This document shows positions 12,738 through 25,075 of a stretch of DNA of 64,000 nucleotides, one piece after another; position 1 is the stretch's first letter; the number at the start of each line of letters is the position of its first letter. The notes beneath the pieces are model-generated. The model saw only the letters and a list, made by a program, of their open reading frames with translations. It was not told where the DNA came from and searched no databases. This DNA comes from Scatophagus argus. Its lineage: Eukaryota; Chordata; Actinopteri; Scatophagidae. Position numbers and translations under genes: made by a program. The DNA is taken from positions 16,010,501 to 16,074,500 of the forward strand of contig NC_058501.1 in NCBI RefSeq assembly GCF_020382885.2, given 5' to 3'.

Positions 12738-14530
12738 ACACAAACACAACAACACAAGTGTTGGGACGAAAGAATGTGCGAAGGACTCATATCCCTCAGC
12801 AGGGGAGGAGGAGGAGGGAGGGATGAAAAGAAAGAGAAAGAAGAAGGCGTGTGGGTCAGGGAGGGGAGGAGGTCGTTTCATAAAAACCAAAAGCAGCAGA
12901 TATCATAAAGAAATTTGACACTGTTGCTTTTGCACAACACAAAAACACACACACGTTCATTCGTACTTTTAGAGGGCACAGAGATCCAACAGATGATATA
13001 CACTACATTAAGTGGCATGGCTTTTTCGCTTTGTCATCAAAGAAAATTGTATCACTGTCAGTGTGCAATGTCAGTCCCAAAATTTCAAAGAGACAGGCGA
13101 GAAAATGGAGAGGAGCAAAGTGTGGACACAGGAGGGGGTGGGGGTTGATGCTGCTTCTACTTTAGCTTTCCTTGTTCTGTGTGCCTTAGAGCCAGCTGAT
13201 GGCTGTTAAAACGCCATTTTAAAGCTTTCTGCTTTAATCTTGTGTTGTTTTATTTTGTTGTACCTTTTTTGTTTTCCACTAAAAGAACAAAAGAGACTGA
13301 AAGTGAGTTTTATGAAAGAGAGACAACAGGGCATTTATTTCCTTAATTTTGTGTCTATGCAATTACGTAAATGTTCAGCTATTGCAACATGTTTGCACAA
13401 ACATACAGTGTCTCTTATACAATGTAATTACTTGCAGTAGGACTGAGTTCCTCTGCTCTCCAATGCGGCCTGTGCCAAAAGTTGCTTTCTTCTTTTAATA
13501 CCTGTTCAATTCTTAATCCAGCATAGCTCATCGTGTCCAGTTCCTGCTTCCAGAAGAGATGTCTGGGCTGCAGAGGATCTGAAGATCCACCCAGAAACCA
13601 GTGCTTGGCACAAACACTACAATATACATCACAGCTTCCTGCTAGTGTTGATGGAGCTGAATGTTTTTCCTCTCTGGTGTGTCTCAAAGAGATCGAATCG
13701 AATGCAACTAGACTTGGGTTCGGTTCAATCTCTTTGAGATGGCTTTGACCTGGATAAATGAGAATATCCACGGACACTCTCTGGTGCGTTTGAATCACAC
13801 TTATGATGCCACGCACTGAAAACCAATGACTCTCAGTGAAATTATTGCAAAGGTGGGTTGCTATGTCGTAATACAGGAGTTTTATTAAGTCGAATGGAAT
13901 CTCACAGATAAACAACTTCCAGATTTTACAAATATGAAGCAGATTTCTTAAATTCACTGCCTAGGAGCCTTGGATATGTGTGTTAACCTGGCTTAGACTT
14001 TAAATGTTGATCCAAATGAATGATTTTAGGTATGATTCTTTGTATGAAACAGGTTTACATGCATCGCTGTTTGATGTTAAGAGGTAAAAGATATTGTAAT
14101 GAATTTTTAGTAGTTCAGTGTTTTGAGTTTTGAGAGGTGAATTTCTGAAATGAGTGTTGCAGTTTTGTCGTCATGCTTTGAAGTTTTTTTTGTTTGTCAA
14201 GTGCCTTATCTGTAACATATGGGAAGCTCTCTCTCCTGTCTTCAAGTCTTCTTGTTTTCTTTCCTGTCTCCACATTATATCCTCCCTCCATTGACTCATC
14301 CATCACTCACTTCTCCTCTCTATAAATGACCTTCCTTTGAAACTCACCTTCATTCCACCACTGCGTTCTTACTAACCCAGACCAACCAGCAACCTCTCTT
14401 CCCTGGTGATACAGAAGAAACAGCTGTGTCCTAATTACAGTGTTATTTCTTTTTTGTTTTTTGTTTTTTTTTTGTATTTTTGTTTAATAACTAAGTATTG
14501 TTATTAATAATAAAAGCGAAGATCATGAAT
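12738..14530 (+). other. cers2: cers2 3' untranslated region
   Basis: It follows the TGA at 12735-12737 directly in the last exon. The best poly(A) signal, AATAAA, is at 14509-14514, giving a 3' UTR of about 1.8 kb. It contains a strong imperfect hairpin at 13682-13739. A 180-codon open frame on the opposite strand (13415-13957) has no family features and is taken as chance. The end point is inferred from the signal only. Confidence 0.55.
13682..13739 (+). repeat. cers2: Hairpin (inverted repeat) in cers2 3' UTR
   Basis: Arms at 13682-13702 and 13719-13739, separated by 16 nt. Over 21 positions there are 19 Watson-Crick pairs, one G.U and one mismatch. The core of each arm is TCTCAAAGAGAT or its complement. 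In RNA this would form a stable stem-loop. Whether it is functional (protein binding, editing, small-RNA precursor) or a transposon remnant cannot be told from sequence alone. Confidence 0.7.
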
Positions 14531-15600
14531 CACAATGAAATTTAAGTTGTTTATTTATGAATCACATCTGCCAGCATAACACAGAGTAAATCCTTCCACT
14601 CAGACTCCAGACTTCCACTCATTTTCTTCCATCTGACATTTTTCGCTTTGAGAATAATACCTCGTATTACCATTCAAACAGTTAGGTCTCTAAATTTAGA
14701 TTAGAGTAGAGATGTCAAAAGCAACTATATTTACTCATGTACTGTACTAAAACTGTGCACAACTGCACTACATTTCAGAGGGAAATGCTGAAGTTTATAA
14801 ACTACAATACAGTTATACAAATTGGTTGCAATTATCTCCATCTCAGCCAGCTACAGCTACCAGCTGTTTACACAGTAACTCATAATTATACAGTAATCAA
14901 ACAATGATATGACAGTGAGCACTCTACTTGAAAATTTTATCAGTTTACTGAAAAGGCTTATGTATTTTAGGTGTTGGAAAGTAGCCCAGTACATTTTGCT
15001 GTCTACTCCCATTTCAAGAGACGTTATACTTTCACTTCAGGACATTTCAGTAGGAAATACAGTATTTTTTTACTCCACTGCATTTGATAGTTTGAATTAT
15101 ACACGTCAGCTAATAAAATATGCACAGTTAAAAATTACAAAAATCCAGTATTATGCAAAATAGTTAAAAGTGTTTCCGCATTCATTAACGGCAATACTGA
15201 CAGGCTGCTTACTAAGTTCTGTAACAAACTGCAAGGGGCAGTTGAAATCTACTAATTCTGAAACTTGCAGTACGTTTTGCTGATGCTGATTGTAGCTGGT
15301 TATTTAAGCACACATTTTGAAAGGAAGACTTTGAGTTAAACTGAACTAAAGATTTGTCTGTTGCTGTTTGTTAGCACACCGATGCGCATTAAGCACAAAG
15401 GTAATTGATTGTTTGTGTCATTCTCAGGTTTTCAAACCCCACTCACTGTTAAGTCTCATCACAACCTGTGAAGAGACTTAACAATCAACTATCTTTAGCA
15501 AGAATTGCTTACGCACAGACACGTCCACACACTTCTAGTGTATCAAGTGATGACTGGGAGGAATTATTTTCGGATGAGTCTATAATATTATTTATTTAGA
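14531..15600. other. cers2-arnt intergenic spacer
   Basis: AT-rich spacer of about 1.1 kb between the cers2 poly(A) signal and the arnt promoter area. I saw no exon or recognisable repeat. Confidence 0.45.
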
Positions 15601-16069
15601 AAAGCCCCGCATAGTATTCATTTAGCTTTGCAGCTCTGCGAGTCCCTCAACTGCCAACGAGGAGGAGCAAAACATGGATTTCCCAACATTTCACGTCATT
15701 TGCATCTGGCTTGAGTATTGTCCAATAGAAAGAGCAGGAAAGAAAACACTGTAGACAGTTTGCGTCCTGCTAACCTGAAACGCCATCTTAAATAGAAAGG
15801 GGGGTTTAAACCGGGAGAAAACAGAGGAAGGACCACTGGGGGAGTTACATTTTTATTTTCTCTTGTTTTTTAATTACTGGAGTCGTCGAGTTCTGGTACA
15901 GTACTTGTCATGGCTTTGCGCGTTTCCAAGACAAAATAGAGCGACATACGTGAGGGGATCGCTGAGGCACTTAGCCTCTAGCCTGCTAGCAAGGGGGAGG
16001 GGCGGGGGTTTTGAGGATTTTTTTTTTTTCCGCAGCCGAAGTTGTTTGTTTATGTTATTCCATTCGGAC
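15600..16069 (+). promoter_or_regulatory. arnt: arnt promoter and 5' UTR
   Basis: Upstream of the arnt ATG lies an inverted-free CCAAT motif (in TGTCCAATAGAAAG, about 15719-15732). A YY1-type site, CGCCATCTTA, is at 15781-15790. Pyrimidine- and G-rich blocks follow. One RCGTG core (ACGTG, about 15948-15952), the type bound by ARNT-HIF dimers, lies 120 bp before the ATG, but such 5-mers are common by chance. The transcription start is not defined; the motifs are seen, the role is inferred. Confidence 0.4.
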
Positions 16070-19000
16070 ATGTCCTCTTCAAACCCAGGTAAAGTGCAAT
16101 AAAAGTCACAGCAACAATTTATTCCTGTAATACTATGCAACTGTTAGTCGGCTGTGGGCGTTTAGTCGTGCATAGCCGAAGCGGACACTTTCCTAAAGAT
16201 AGCGTGACAGCGTCAGCTAAGTTAGCTTAGTAGCAAAGCTAATGCCACAGCAAGGCTAGCTGGTTATTGCATAAGTTGTAGCTTGCTGGCTTGCTAGCCA
16301 GTCCACAGTGACTAGAGTAGCGACTAGCTAACCGCTGAGATAACGCTATTATGATATATTGATATGGCCAAACGAGATAAAGTGAGAATCCAAATTTAAG
16401 TTGGCCAAGCACTAAGCTGCGATTAGCTAGCTCCGTTCATATCCATCTGTTTCTAACGTTAGTGGTCACAAGATTGGTGTGTGTGTGTGTGTGTATTGCT
16501 TCAACGTTAGTTTGGTGCCGTGATTATCTTAGGTCTCTATAATCAGAAATTAAGGATATAGTTAGTAGATGTCGCGCTAACCTAATGGTAAACACAGGCT
16601 GTGAAAGGGAACCAGTGTTACTCCTGTGTGTTAATATTAATTTGGCCTTGAGCGGTTTAGTTTCTTCTCAGCGCTAGAGTCACAATAGGAAATCATCTGT
16701 CATCTCTGCTACATTTCGTCTTTCTCTGTGCCTCTGTGTTATTAATAGAGTTACCAGACCCAAATCTGGGTATGGGAGCAAGTGGAACCCAAGCAAGTGG
16801 TGGAGCTGTTGTACCAAAAGGGACCAGCAAAAGACGAGCTGCGTGAGTGTGTGGCAGTGGTGCATTTTGTGCTGATTCGTTAATATTATGTTCTCCTTAT
16901 TAGCTGACTCTTTCGTTTTCACCGCTATGGTCAAAATTCTTGTGAGAATATTTGTGTGAATTTACTCATGTGACTCTCTTTATAATAGCTCAGACTTTGA
17001 TGACGACATTGAAGGCAACAAGTTGTTCAGGTACATTTGCCTCAGTTTATTCTGTCATAAAGCAGAATGTGGTGGCGTATCAAATCTCAAAATTGTCTGG
17101 ACTATTGAGATAACAAACAACGTTTTCACTGTTTTTCCTCAGGTGTGACGATGAAACAGCAGGTCCCAACAATGACAAAGAGCGCTTTGCCAGGTAGGAG
17201 GATGAATTGGGAGAAACAGATGTGTGTGGATGAAGTGTAGGAGAGCAGTATTATTGAAACAACAGTTACCCCCAAGCTGTTGTTCCTCTTTTTTCTCAGT
17301 TTTTCATTTATTTTTTATTTTTATTTTTTTCACTCTTACACTTCTTTTTATTTTGGTAGAGACTATTGGGCCTGTGTTTTAGTGGGTTGGTTTCATTTCC
17401 AGGTTTTTGGAAGAAGATCAGAGTTTTGCAGATAAGGAAAAACTAGCCAGGTATGGCCCGTACCATTGTGGCAGGCTCCCTCTCCTGCTTGTATCCGTAT
17501 CAATACTGAATGCACTGATCAAATACTGTCCTGTCTGGCTGGTACCCCAGCAAATTGTCATTTTGACAGTACGGAATTACTGGTATATTTTGCTGCATTA
17601 CGCGCCTGTTTTAGTGCTTGTCAGAATGTTTTGCTTTTCTGCCCAAGACACCTGGTCGTCTCTTTCAATTCACCACTGTGTTATGTGTCACTAACTGTTA
17701 TGCTGTGTGTGACTCAAGGACTTCTTTCACTTTGATAATCCCTTCTTCTTGAGCAACCTCCCTTTGTGTCTCTTTTCTCTTCCCCCCTCTCTCAGGACAT
17801 CTGAAGGGTCTTTCTCTTTCTGCACTTGCTCTCTTTTGTCACAACGACTGGTCTTGAAAAACCAGATCCTTGCTTTATCACTCTCATTTTTTTAGTTCAT
17901 TGACTTCACGTTATTGTTTTATGTGTCCATTATTTCCCTCACCTTCTCTCAGTCCCACTTCTTCTTTCCAGTTGGCATACTCACATTGCAACATTAACTC
18001 TAAACTCTACTCCATGTTGTCCACCTGCCCGTCTGTTTCCCCATTTCGATCCCTCTTGTCCTCTCCACCTCTGTCCCCTCCCTGGCCTCGTTTCCTCACT
18101 CCAGGGAGAATCACAGTGAGATTGAGAGGCGGAGGCGAAACAAGATGACTGCCTACATCACAGAATTGTCAGACATGGTGCCGACCTGCAGTGCACTAGC
18201 ACGGAAACCAGACAAACTCACCATCCTACGGATGGCTGTGTCACATATGAAGTCTCTAAGAGGAAGTGGCAACACCAACGCAGATGGGTCATACAAGCCT
18301 TCTTTTCTCACTGACCAGGTATGAACGACTGAGAGAGAGAGAAATATAGAAATTGAGGAGTGGTCAGATGTGAAATGTAAATTTTTGCCATAAATCAACT
18401 TTGCTAAAATAATTTCAGTTACAAAGTAAACTCATGTCTTTGATGCCATCCATTTATAGGAACTGAAGCATCTCATACTGGAAGCAGCCGATGGCTTCTT
18501 GTTCGTGGTGTCATGTGAGACTGGCCGCGTTGTTTATGTCTCTGACTCTGTGACACCCGTCCTCAACCAGTCGCAGTCTGAATGGCTCGGCTCCTCCCTA
18601 TATGATCAGCTACACCCAGATGATACAGAAAAGCTCAGGGAGCAGCTCTCTACGGCAGAGAATAATAGCACAGGTACACAGCATATACACACACTAAATA
18701 TGCAGGGTTTTTTTTTTAATTATCATTATGGACCTCAAAAGTGTGTCCTTTGTTAATATAAAAATGTTGGCATGATCACTTCATGATTGGGTCGAATTTG
18801 TCTCTTATTTCCCTTTAAAGGGAGGATGTTGGACTTGAAGACAGGGACAGTTAAGAAGGAAAGCCAGCAGTCGTCAGCCAGAATGACTATGGGAGCTCGT
18901 CGATCCTTCATCTGCAGAATGAGGTGTGACGTTATGTTGTTTATCCAGTTCATTATTTATATCGGTATGTGTGCCCAGCTGCATAAAATGTCTGTGTGTT

Positions 19001-22000
19001 GACCTGTGTGTACTTGTAGGTGTGGCTCTTGTCCTGTGGAACCATTGTCCATGAACAGACTGAACTTCCTTAGGAACAGAAACAGGTGACCACACAGTTT
19101 TTGAATTTTATGTTTTGTGTTGAGATTACGGTGCAGAAGATAAACATCTCTGTAGCAATAAGATGCAAACTGTATATTTTACTATTTCTTCATTCCTCTC
19201 AGGAATGGCTTGGGTGCAGCCAAGGAAGGGGAGCCCCAGTATGTAGTGGTCCACTGTACAGGATACATCAAGTCCTGGCCCCCTGCAGGTAAAACCAGCA
19301 TTTTTTTAAAGTGTTGGTCCATATATCCATCTGTTATGAGTTATTCTTTGTGGCCTGTCTTAACACAATTTTTACTTGTTTGTGTTTTAGGGGTATCATT
19401 AACAGATGATGAGGCAGACAACACTCAGGGGAGTCGCTACTGTCTAGTTGCCATTGGGAGATTACAGGTATGATGGGTGTGTAGAGATATGCACTGTGTA
19501 ATTGTGAAAATGTGACCATTGGATCTTAATGTTTACACTTGCAAGTTTGTATACATCAAAATGAAACTGCTTATATCAGGAAGGAAGAGAATTTTTTTTG
19601 AAAATGCATTAGTAGCACAAAGTTGTATGTTATGGTCACAATCTGCAGTCTTACCTGAAGTGAATTGTGGCTAATATTTGAACTGGCTGCAGCGTATTTT
19701 GAAATAATCTTGCTGCCTTTAAACTGTTGATTGTTAAACATTGATAATAGTTGTTACTCTTGGGGCAACACTTTTTTTTTAAATTCTGGTTATCTACCTC
19801 AAATCTTGTGTCTGACTTGTTTTGAGCCATCAGTCGTAATGGTGGTAGCGTGCATCATGCTAATTTAATGCATGCTACCATATGCAAATCTGGACAAATC
19901 TGGATTTTGTCCCTTTTTTTTATTTCTTTTTCAGGTGACTTGTTGCCCTGCTGACTCAGATATCAACAGCATCAGTGTTCCAGTGGAGTTCATCTCACGC
20001 CATAACTGCCAGGGCATGTTCACCTTTGTAGACCACCGCTGCTTGGCTGCTGTTGGCTATCAGCCGCAGGTGAGACTGACAGCCGGTGAAACAAATGTAA
20101 ATGTTAGGGACTCAGACTGTATACTGTGTGCAGCATCCCTAACGTCCCATCTTTGAGACTGAAGGTGGTTGTATTATCTGCTATGTTGCAGGAATTACTG
20201 GGGAAGAATATTCTCGAACTTGCCCACCCTGAAGACCAGGGCTTACTGAGAGACAGCTTTCAGCAGGTAAGACTGTCTGAACGTGTGAAGCTTTTTGTTT
20301 TACCTCGGTTTATGTCTTTCAGCATCATTGTGTTTACAGTACTCAGCCGATTAGGTATTACACTCCTATAACACTGTTGGACTCTAAGCTCAAAATCGAC
20401 CCAGCAGAAGTGTGTTTAATTCCAGACATTCTTCTTCTTTGTCAAAACCCTGTACCTACATTACCCACAATGAATCTCAATTGTACAGACTCAGGTGTGG
20501 TACACAAGTAGCAGATAACGTAGCCTTGAGCCCCTAGCATCAAGGAGAGATGTCAAGCAGGCCACACTGGCTACTGAGCAGAGCTCACTTTTATTCTTTA
20601 ACTCTAACACATGCAAACTTAAGTTACAACATCTGAGGTAATTTACCAGATTTATGCAGCTGTTTTCACATATGCAATAGTACTCAAGAACTGTATACAG
20701 ACTTTGATGTTTCAGTGGAGTTCCCTGCTAAGTAGCTGAATTCTTTTTTTGGCTTCCTGCAATAATCAGATTTCTGAGACGTCACAGTGTTTTTTTATCT
20801 AGGTAGTCTCAGGACTTTTCCGTGAGATTTTTCAAGGAAAATCATGAGATTTCTTCTTGGTTTCTTAGTCACACTTATGCTTAACCAGGTTTCTCGTCTT
20901 CCCTTTCTATGTGCAAAAGGTTGATATAAAGAAAGTGCAGTTGTGACAGTGATGTGGCAGAATGATAAGAAAGATGACTTTATTTAAAAAGTCAAAATAA
21001 AACTCCCCCCATGTAGTCCAAAACCACTACTTTACACCGCTGAAGATCTCAGTATTTGTAAAACTGAGACACACCGCAAGGAAAGCCACACTCCATTGTC
21101 CAATTATCTATGTAACCCGATATCGCCATGTAACTCTGTTTCTTATGTACATGTAAACCTTGTGTTCATTTATTATGAAAGCACCAGATTATGTCTGTTT
21201 GGCTTGCTGGACTTGTGTCCACAGGTGGTGAAACTGAAGGGCCAGGTCCTGTCAGTGATGTTTCGATTTCGCTCTAAATCAAGAGAGTGGCTCTGGATGA
21301 GAACCAGCTCCTTCACCTTCCAGAACCCATTTTCAGAGGAGATTGAGTATATCATCTGTACTAATGTCAATGTCAAGTGAGTCACACACGATCACCTTAG
21401 AATGATTTTTACCAGTATCTGTCATTATGTAACATGATTTCACAATGAAATACTGCACATAATGAAATCACCGATGTTTTGAAATGTGACTGTTATGAAA
21501 GATCCCTCTGTTTGAATCCTTTTACCTATCACCCTCAGCCCCCAGTTCCTTTTGCACCCTTACCACAACCCCTTTTGAAAAGACCACACACTGATCATTT
21601 TCTCCCTGCCTCCCACCTCTCCCCTGCACCTGTCTCTGATTGTGGGGCAGTAGAAACTCAACACAGGACCCCCTCACTCCCATCTCTTCCCCAGGGGGTT
21701 CGCTGCCCCCCTCCCTGGGCCAGAACAGCCCAAACTGCCCTCCTGTAGTGCTCAGCCCTGGGCAGGTGGCCACCAGGTGAGACCAGGCCTGGCCTGACTA
21801 TCCTCCCTGTGCATGGGAGAACGGGCTGCTTCTTCATGGGAGACTACTGCTGTTTCTAGAGAACTGCAGTCCCTCTGTTTTTTAATTTTCATTTTCCCCT
21901 GGGTGATTCTTCTGTCCAGTGTGTTTCTTTCTGTTCCCTATTAGAAAAGTAGTTCTGTTTTCTATTAAGAAGCATGTCTTATAGCTGTCTTTTTATAGTC

Positions 22001-25000
22001 GGCAGTGAATTTGGTAGAAAGAGACCTACTTTTAACACAAGTGATGTTAGCATGTTAGCACTATGTATATGTATAATAGACCTTTCTTTCCTGAAGTGTG
22101 TTACCCTCTTCCTCTTCTGTCCTCATTTCTCTATGTTGCCATGGTGACAGGTGGCGGGTTGGGTGCTATTTTGTCAGCAGGTGTTTGGAATTTCTCACTC
22201 AACAGTGGAGGGCATGGAAATGGAAATGAGGCTATTTTAAACCAACACACACTGACTCTCCCTCTCATTCTCTCTCACTGTTTCCTTTTTCAGGCAGTTA
22301 CAACAACAGCAGCAACAGGCCGAGCTCGAGGGAGGCGGAGCCAGAGATGGCCTGTATGAGGCTGGACCAATCACCCTCTCACAGGTTAGGCCATGCACAT
22401 GTGGGGATGCATGAATGTCAGCTTGATTAAAGCACAGATTATGCTCTGCTTCTCTTGAGTCCCCTTTCCCTTGCTGTAGTGACCGATGTGGCCTTTTTAT
22501 GGAAACAGTGGCAGGATGTTGATTATAGGCCCCTGCAGGAAAACAGAACCGGATGTCGGGAGAGTTGACTGCCATTCGTCCATGCTAGAAATAAATGGAA
22601 CACTCTCTCTGTAGTACTTTGTTATGTAAAGAGTTTTGGAAGTTTTCCTAACAAAATTCAACTGGGTGTGCTAGCAGGTTCATGACTTAAACTGCCACAT
22701 GTACACAGTCAGCTTGTCTTTTAAGTTTTTACTGGAAGCAGTTGTGAAACAGTTATACAAAACACAACAAATTCAATAGTAGTGATAACAAATCAGGAAA
22801 AAATTTAGATCATAAATATGGATTAGTCCAAAGGTGTTGTAAAAATGAATTTGTATTCTAACAAGAAAACCGGGTTCACATAAATGTCAATCACCAGTTA
22901 AGAAAACTTTGTACCTCCCCACAGGAAGAAAATCTTTTTAAAGTAATCAAATTGGTTTACAATGCGTTTGACCATATGCCAGTGTTATGCTTAACATCAT
23001 ACTTTTTTTTGTCTGCATGTTTCCAGTTTACACAGAGTTTGGGAGTTTTGTCTCCTACCATGATTGCAAAGCCAAATTAAAGTTCATCAGATTAATGAGA
23101 CACGTAATGTGTATATTAAACTGTACAGGTTTTGTTATGGTGCCATGTTTGACAGCAGTTTGACAGCTTTGGTAAACACAACAATGTTGGAGAATTGGAG
23201 AATGTTGTGTTGGAGAATTCAGAAATTTTTCAAGCAGTTTAGCCTTCAGGTTGAGGTGATGAATCATCACAAGTCTTGAGGCCGATTCTTCACCCCTCAA
23301 ATGCTAAAAACTTTGCCATATGAAAATCTAACCCCAATATTTTTGGTGGTCCTCAGATGCAGGGGCAACCAGTGACAGCAGCAGGACCGGACCACAACAA
23401 GAGCCTTGAGAAACCAGAGCTCTACCCCTCACTTTTTCAAGGGCCAGATCAGACCAGGGTCACACCCCCTGCCCCCAGTCCCTCCACACAGATCTACTCT
23501 CCAGCCAACAACTTCCCTGCTGGTCGCTCCAGTGATGTGTACAGGTAGGAAGTGTCTTACAGTCTGTGTACATATCTGTGTGTGTGTGTTTACATGTAAA
23601 CCAGATCTTAATCCTGGAGGCAATCCTTCATCTAACAATTTCCTTGGAGCTATTTCAGATAGTTAACTTTGATTACCACGGACAGTTAGACAATACATAG
23701 ACAATTCCATAATCATATTTTTTATACATACAATACCACACAGAATCAAGGAGCGTGCCTTTAGTTCTTGTCATGTTATCTAGAGATCTGACTTAATTAG
23801 GTGATATTGTTCATTTACGCAACCTGTACCAACTGGTTTGCCAATCATGAAGTTTTTGCCTGTGAGAGCAGAGCAAGCAGAAGCACTTTTTTTTTTTGCA
23901 TGATTTTGGCTTGTGTGCAACAGCAGTCCATGGGAAAAGTGCTTGTTTGTGCTTGCTTCTCTCAAAGGTAAATCTGCCACATACTGTAGTCCACATGTAG
24001 AGTATAGGAGAACAGTGACTCTCCACATGTGCTTTTAAGGGGGGGGGGTAGACGCTGTCTGAAAAATATTATACTCCTGAAATTGGTTACTGTATGTTTC
24101 AAGTAGTCATCTTCTCCCAGTTGATAACAGCCAGGTAACCAAGCTTTCTCTCCCTCCACATCTGTCAGCAGATCAGTCAATATGACCTCACAGGTAACTC
24201 CACATATGGCACAGCCAGGCCACTCAGCAGGGCAGATGCTGGCTCAGATGTCTCGTCAGAATGGAGTCCCGCACTCAGTTACTCCCTCCAACACTGCAGC
24301 CCCGCTACATGGTGGACCAGCAGGAGGTGGATGGGCTGGAGCTGGAGCTAGACCACAATTTAATAACCAGGTAAGCCAGTACAAGATTAATTCCCTGATT
24401 TTGCGTCCATGCCAGTTATTGATCACGTATTGCCTAGTTAACATTGACCCCACTTTTCAGCTTGTCAGTAAATGGACATACTCCTGTACTATTCAGCAGG
24501 TGGCTCCACAGGCAGCAAAAACCATGTCTCCACAATTTACTCGAATGGGTGGTTTTGGAGGTGGCTCTTCCAACTCTTTTGACCAGTTGCCTACAGGTGC
24601 TTCTCCCGCCACAACCAGTGGCACAAACTACCCGCCAATTAATGTGCGTGCCAGCCTCAACACCAACGGTTATGGTAGGTTGTGCGCGTACATATGCAGA
24701 TCTGCGTCTGTATGTTTGCACTAGTGCATCCTCTCACCCCTTTGTTCCTAACCCCAGATGGCTCTCAGTCTGGGGCACAGTTCCCCTCTCGAGCAGCGGA
24801 GGCAGTGTGGCCCCAGTGGCAAGGCCAGCAGCATTCACAGAGTAACGCAGAGCAGCATCCTAACGCTCAGGGCAACCAGCAAGATATGTTTCCTGTGAGT
24901 GATAAAAGCCTTGTCTCCCTCTCTCAAGCACTTTCGTCTCCCTCACTCTCTCAATCAAAATAAATCTCTTTGTCTCTTTAATCTGATTCAGGATGTGTTG

Positions 25001-25075
25001 TCTATGCTGGACCAGCCTGCGAACTTCAACAGCGATGACTTTGAGATTCCCATCTACCCTCCTTTTAATGAGTGA
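16070..25075 (+). CDS. arnt: Aryl hydrocarbon receptor nuclear translocator (HIF-1 beta)
   Basis: Nuclear bHLH-PAS factor that dimerises with AHR, HIF-alpha and SIM proteins to bind xenobiotic- and hypoxia-response elements. Twenty-one coding exons: 16070-16088, 16749-16842, 16989-17030, 17143-17193, 17403-17450, 18105-18318, 18460-18673, 18821-18923, 19020-19085, 19203-19288, 19391-19467, 19935-20069, 20192-20266, 21225-21376, 21651-21776, 22294-22384, 23357-23544, 24169-24370, 24497-24674, 24758-24894, 24992-25075. They total 793 residues (human has 789). The basic region is [16 protein letters not shown] (about 86-101), followed by helix-loop-helix to about 140. PAS-A starts near 160 ([20 protein letters not shown]). 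PAS-B is about 350-455 ([21 protein letters not shown]). The C-terminus is Gln/Pro/Ser-rich activation sequence with VWPQWQGQQ. Exon 5 (48 nt) is an in-frame cassette. Two exons begin with tandem NAGNAG acceptors. I see no break or missing key residue. Confidence 0.97.

Noticed and set aside
13415-13957. 180-codon open frame on the minus strand
   Set aside because: It sits in the cers2 3' UTR and includes both hairpin arms; no recognised domain. Chance is the simpler reading.
15948-15952. ACGTG core as an ARNT self-regulation site
   Set aside because: A 5-base match is expected by chance every few hundred bases; it is mentioned only in the promoter entry.
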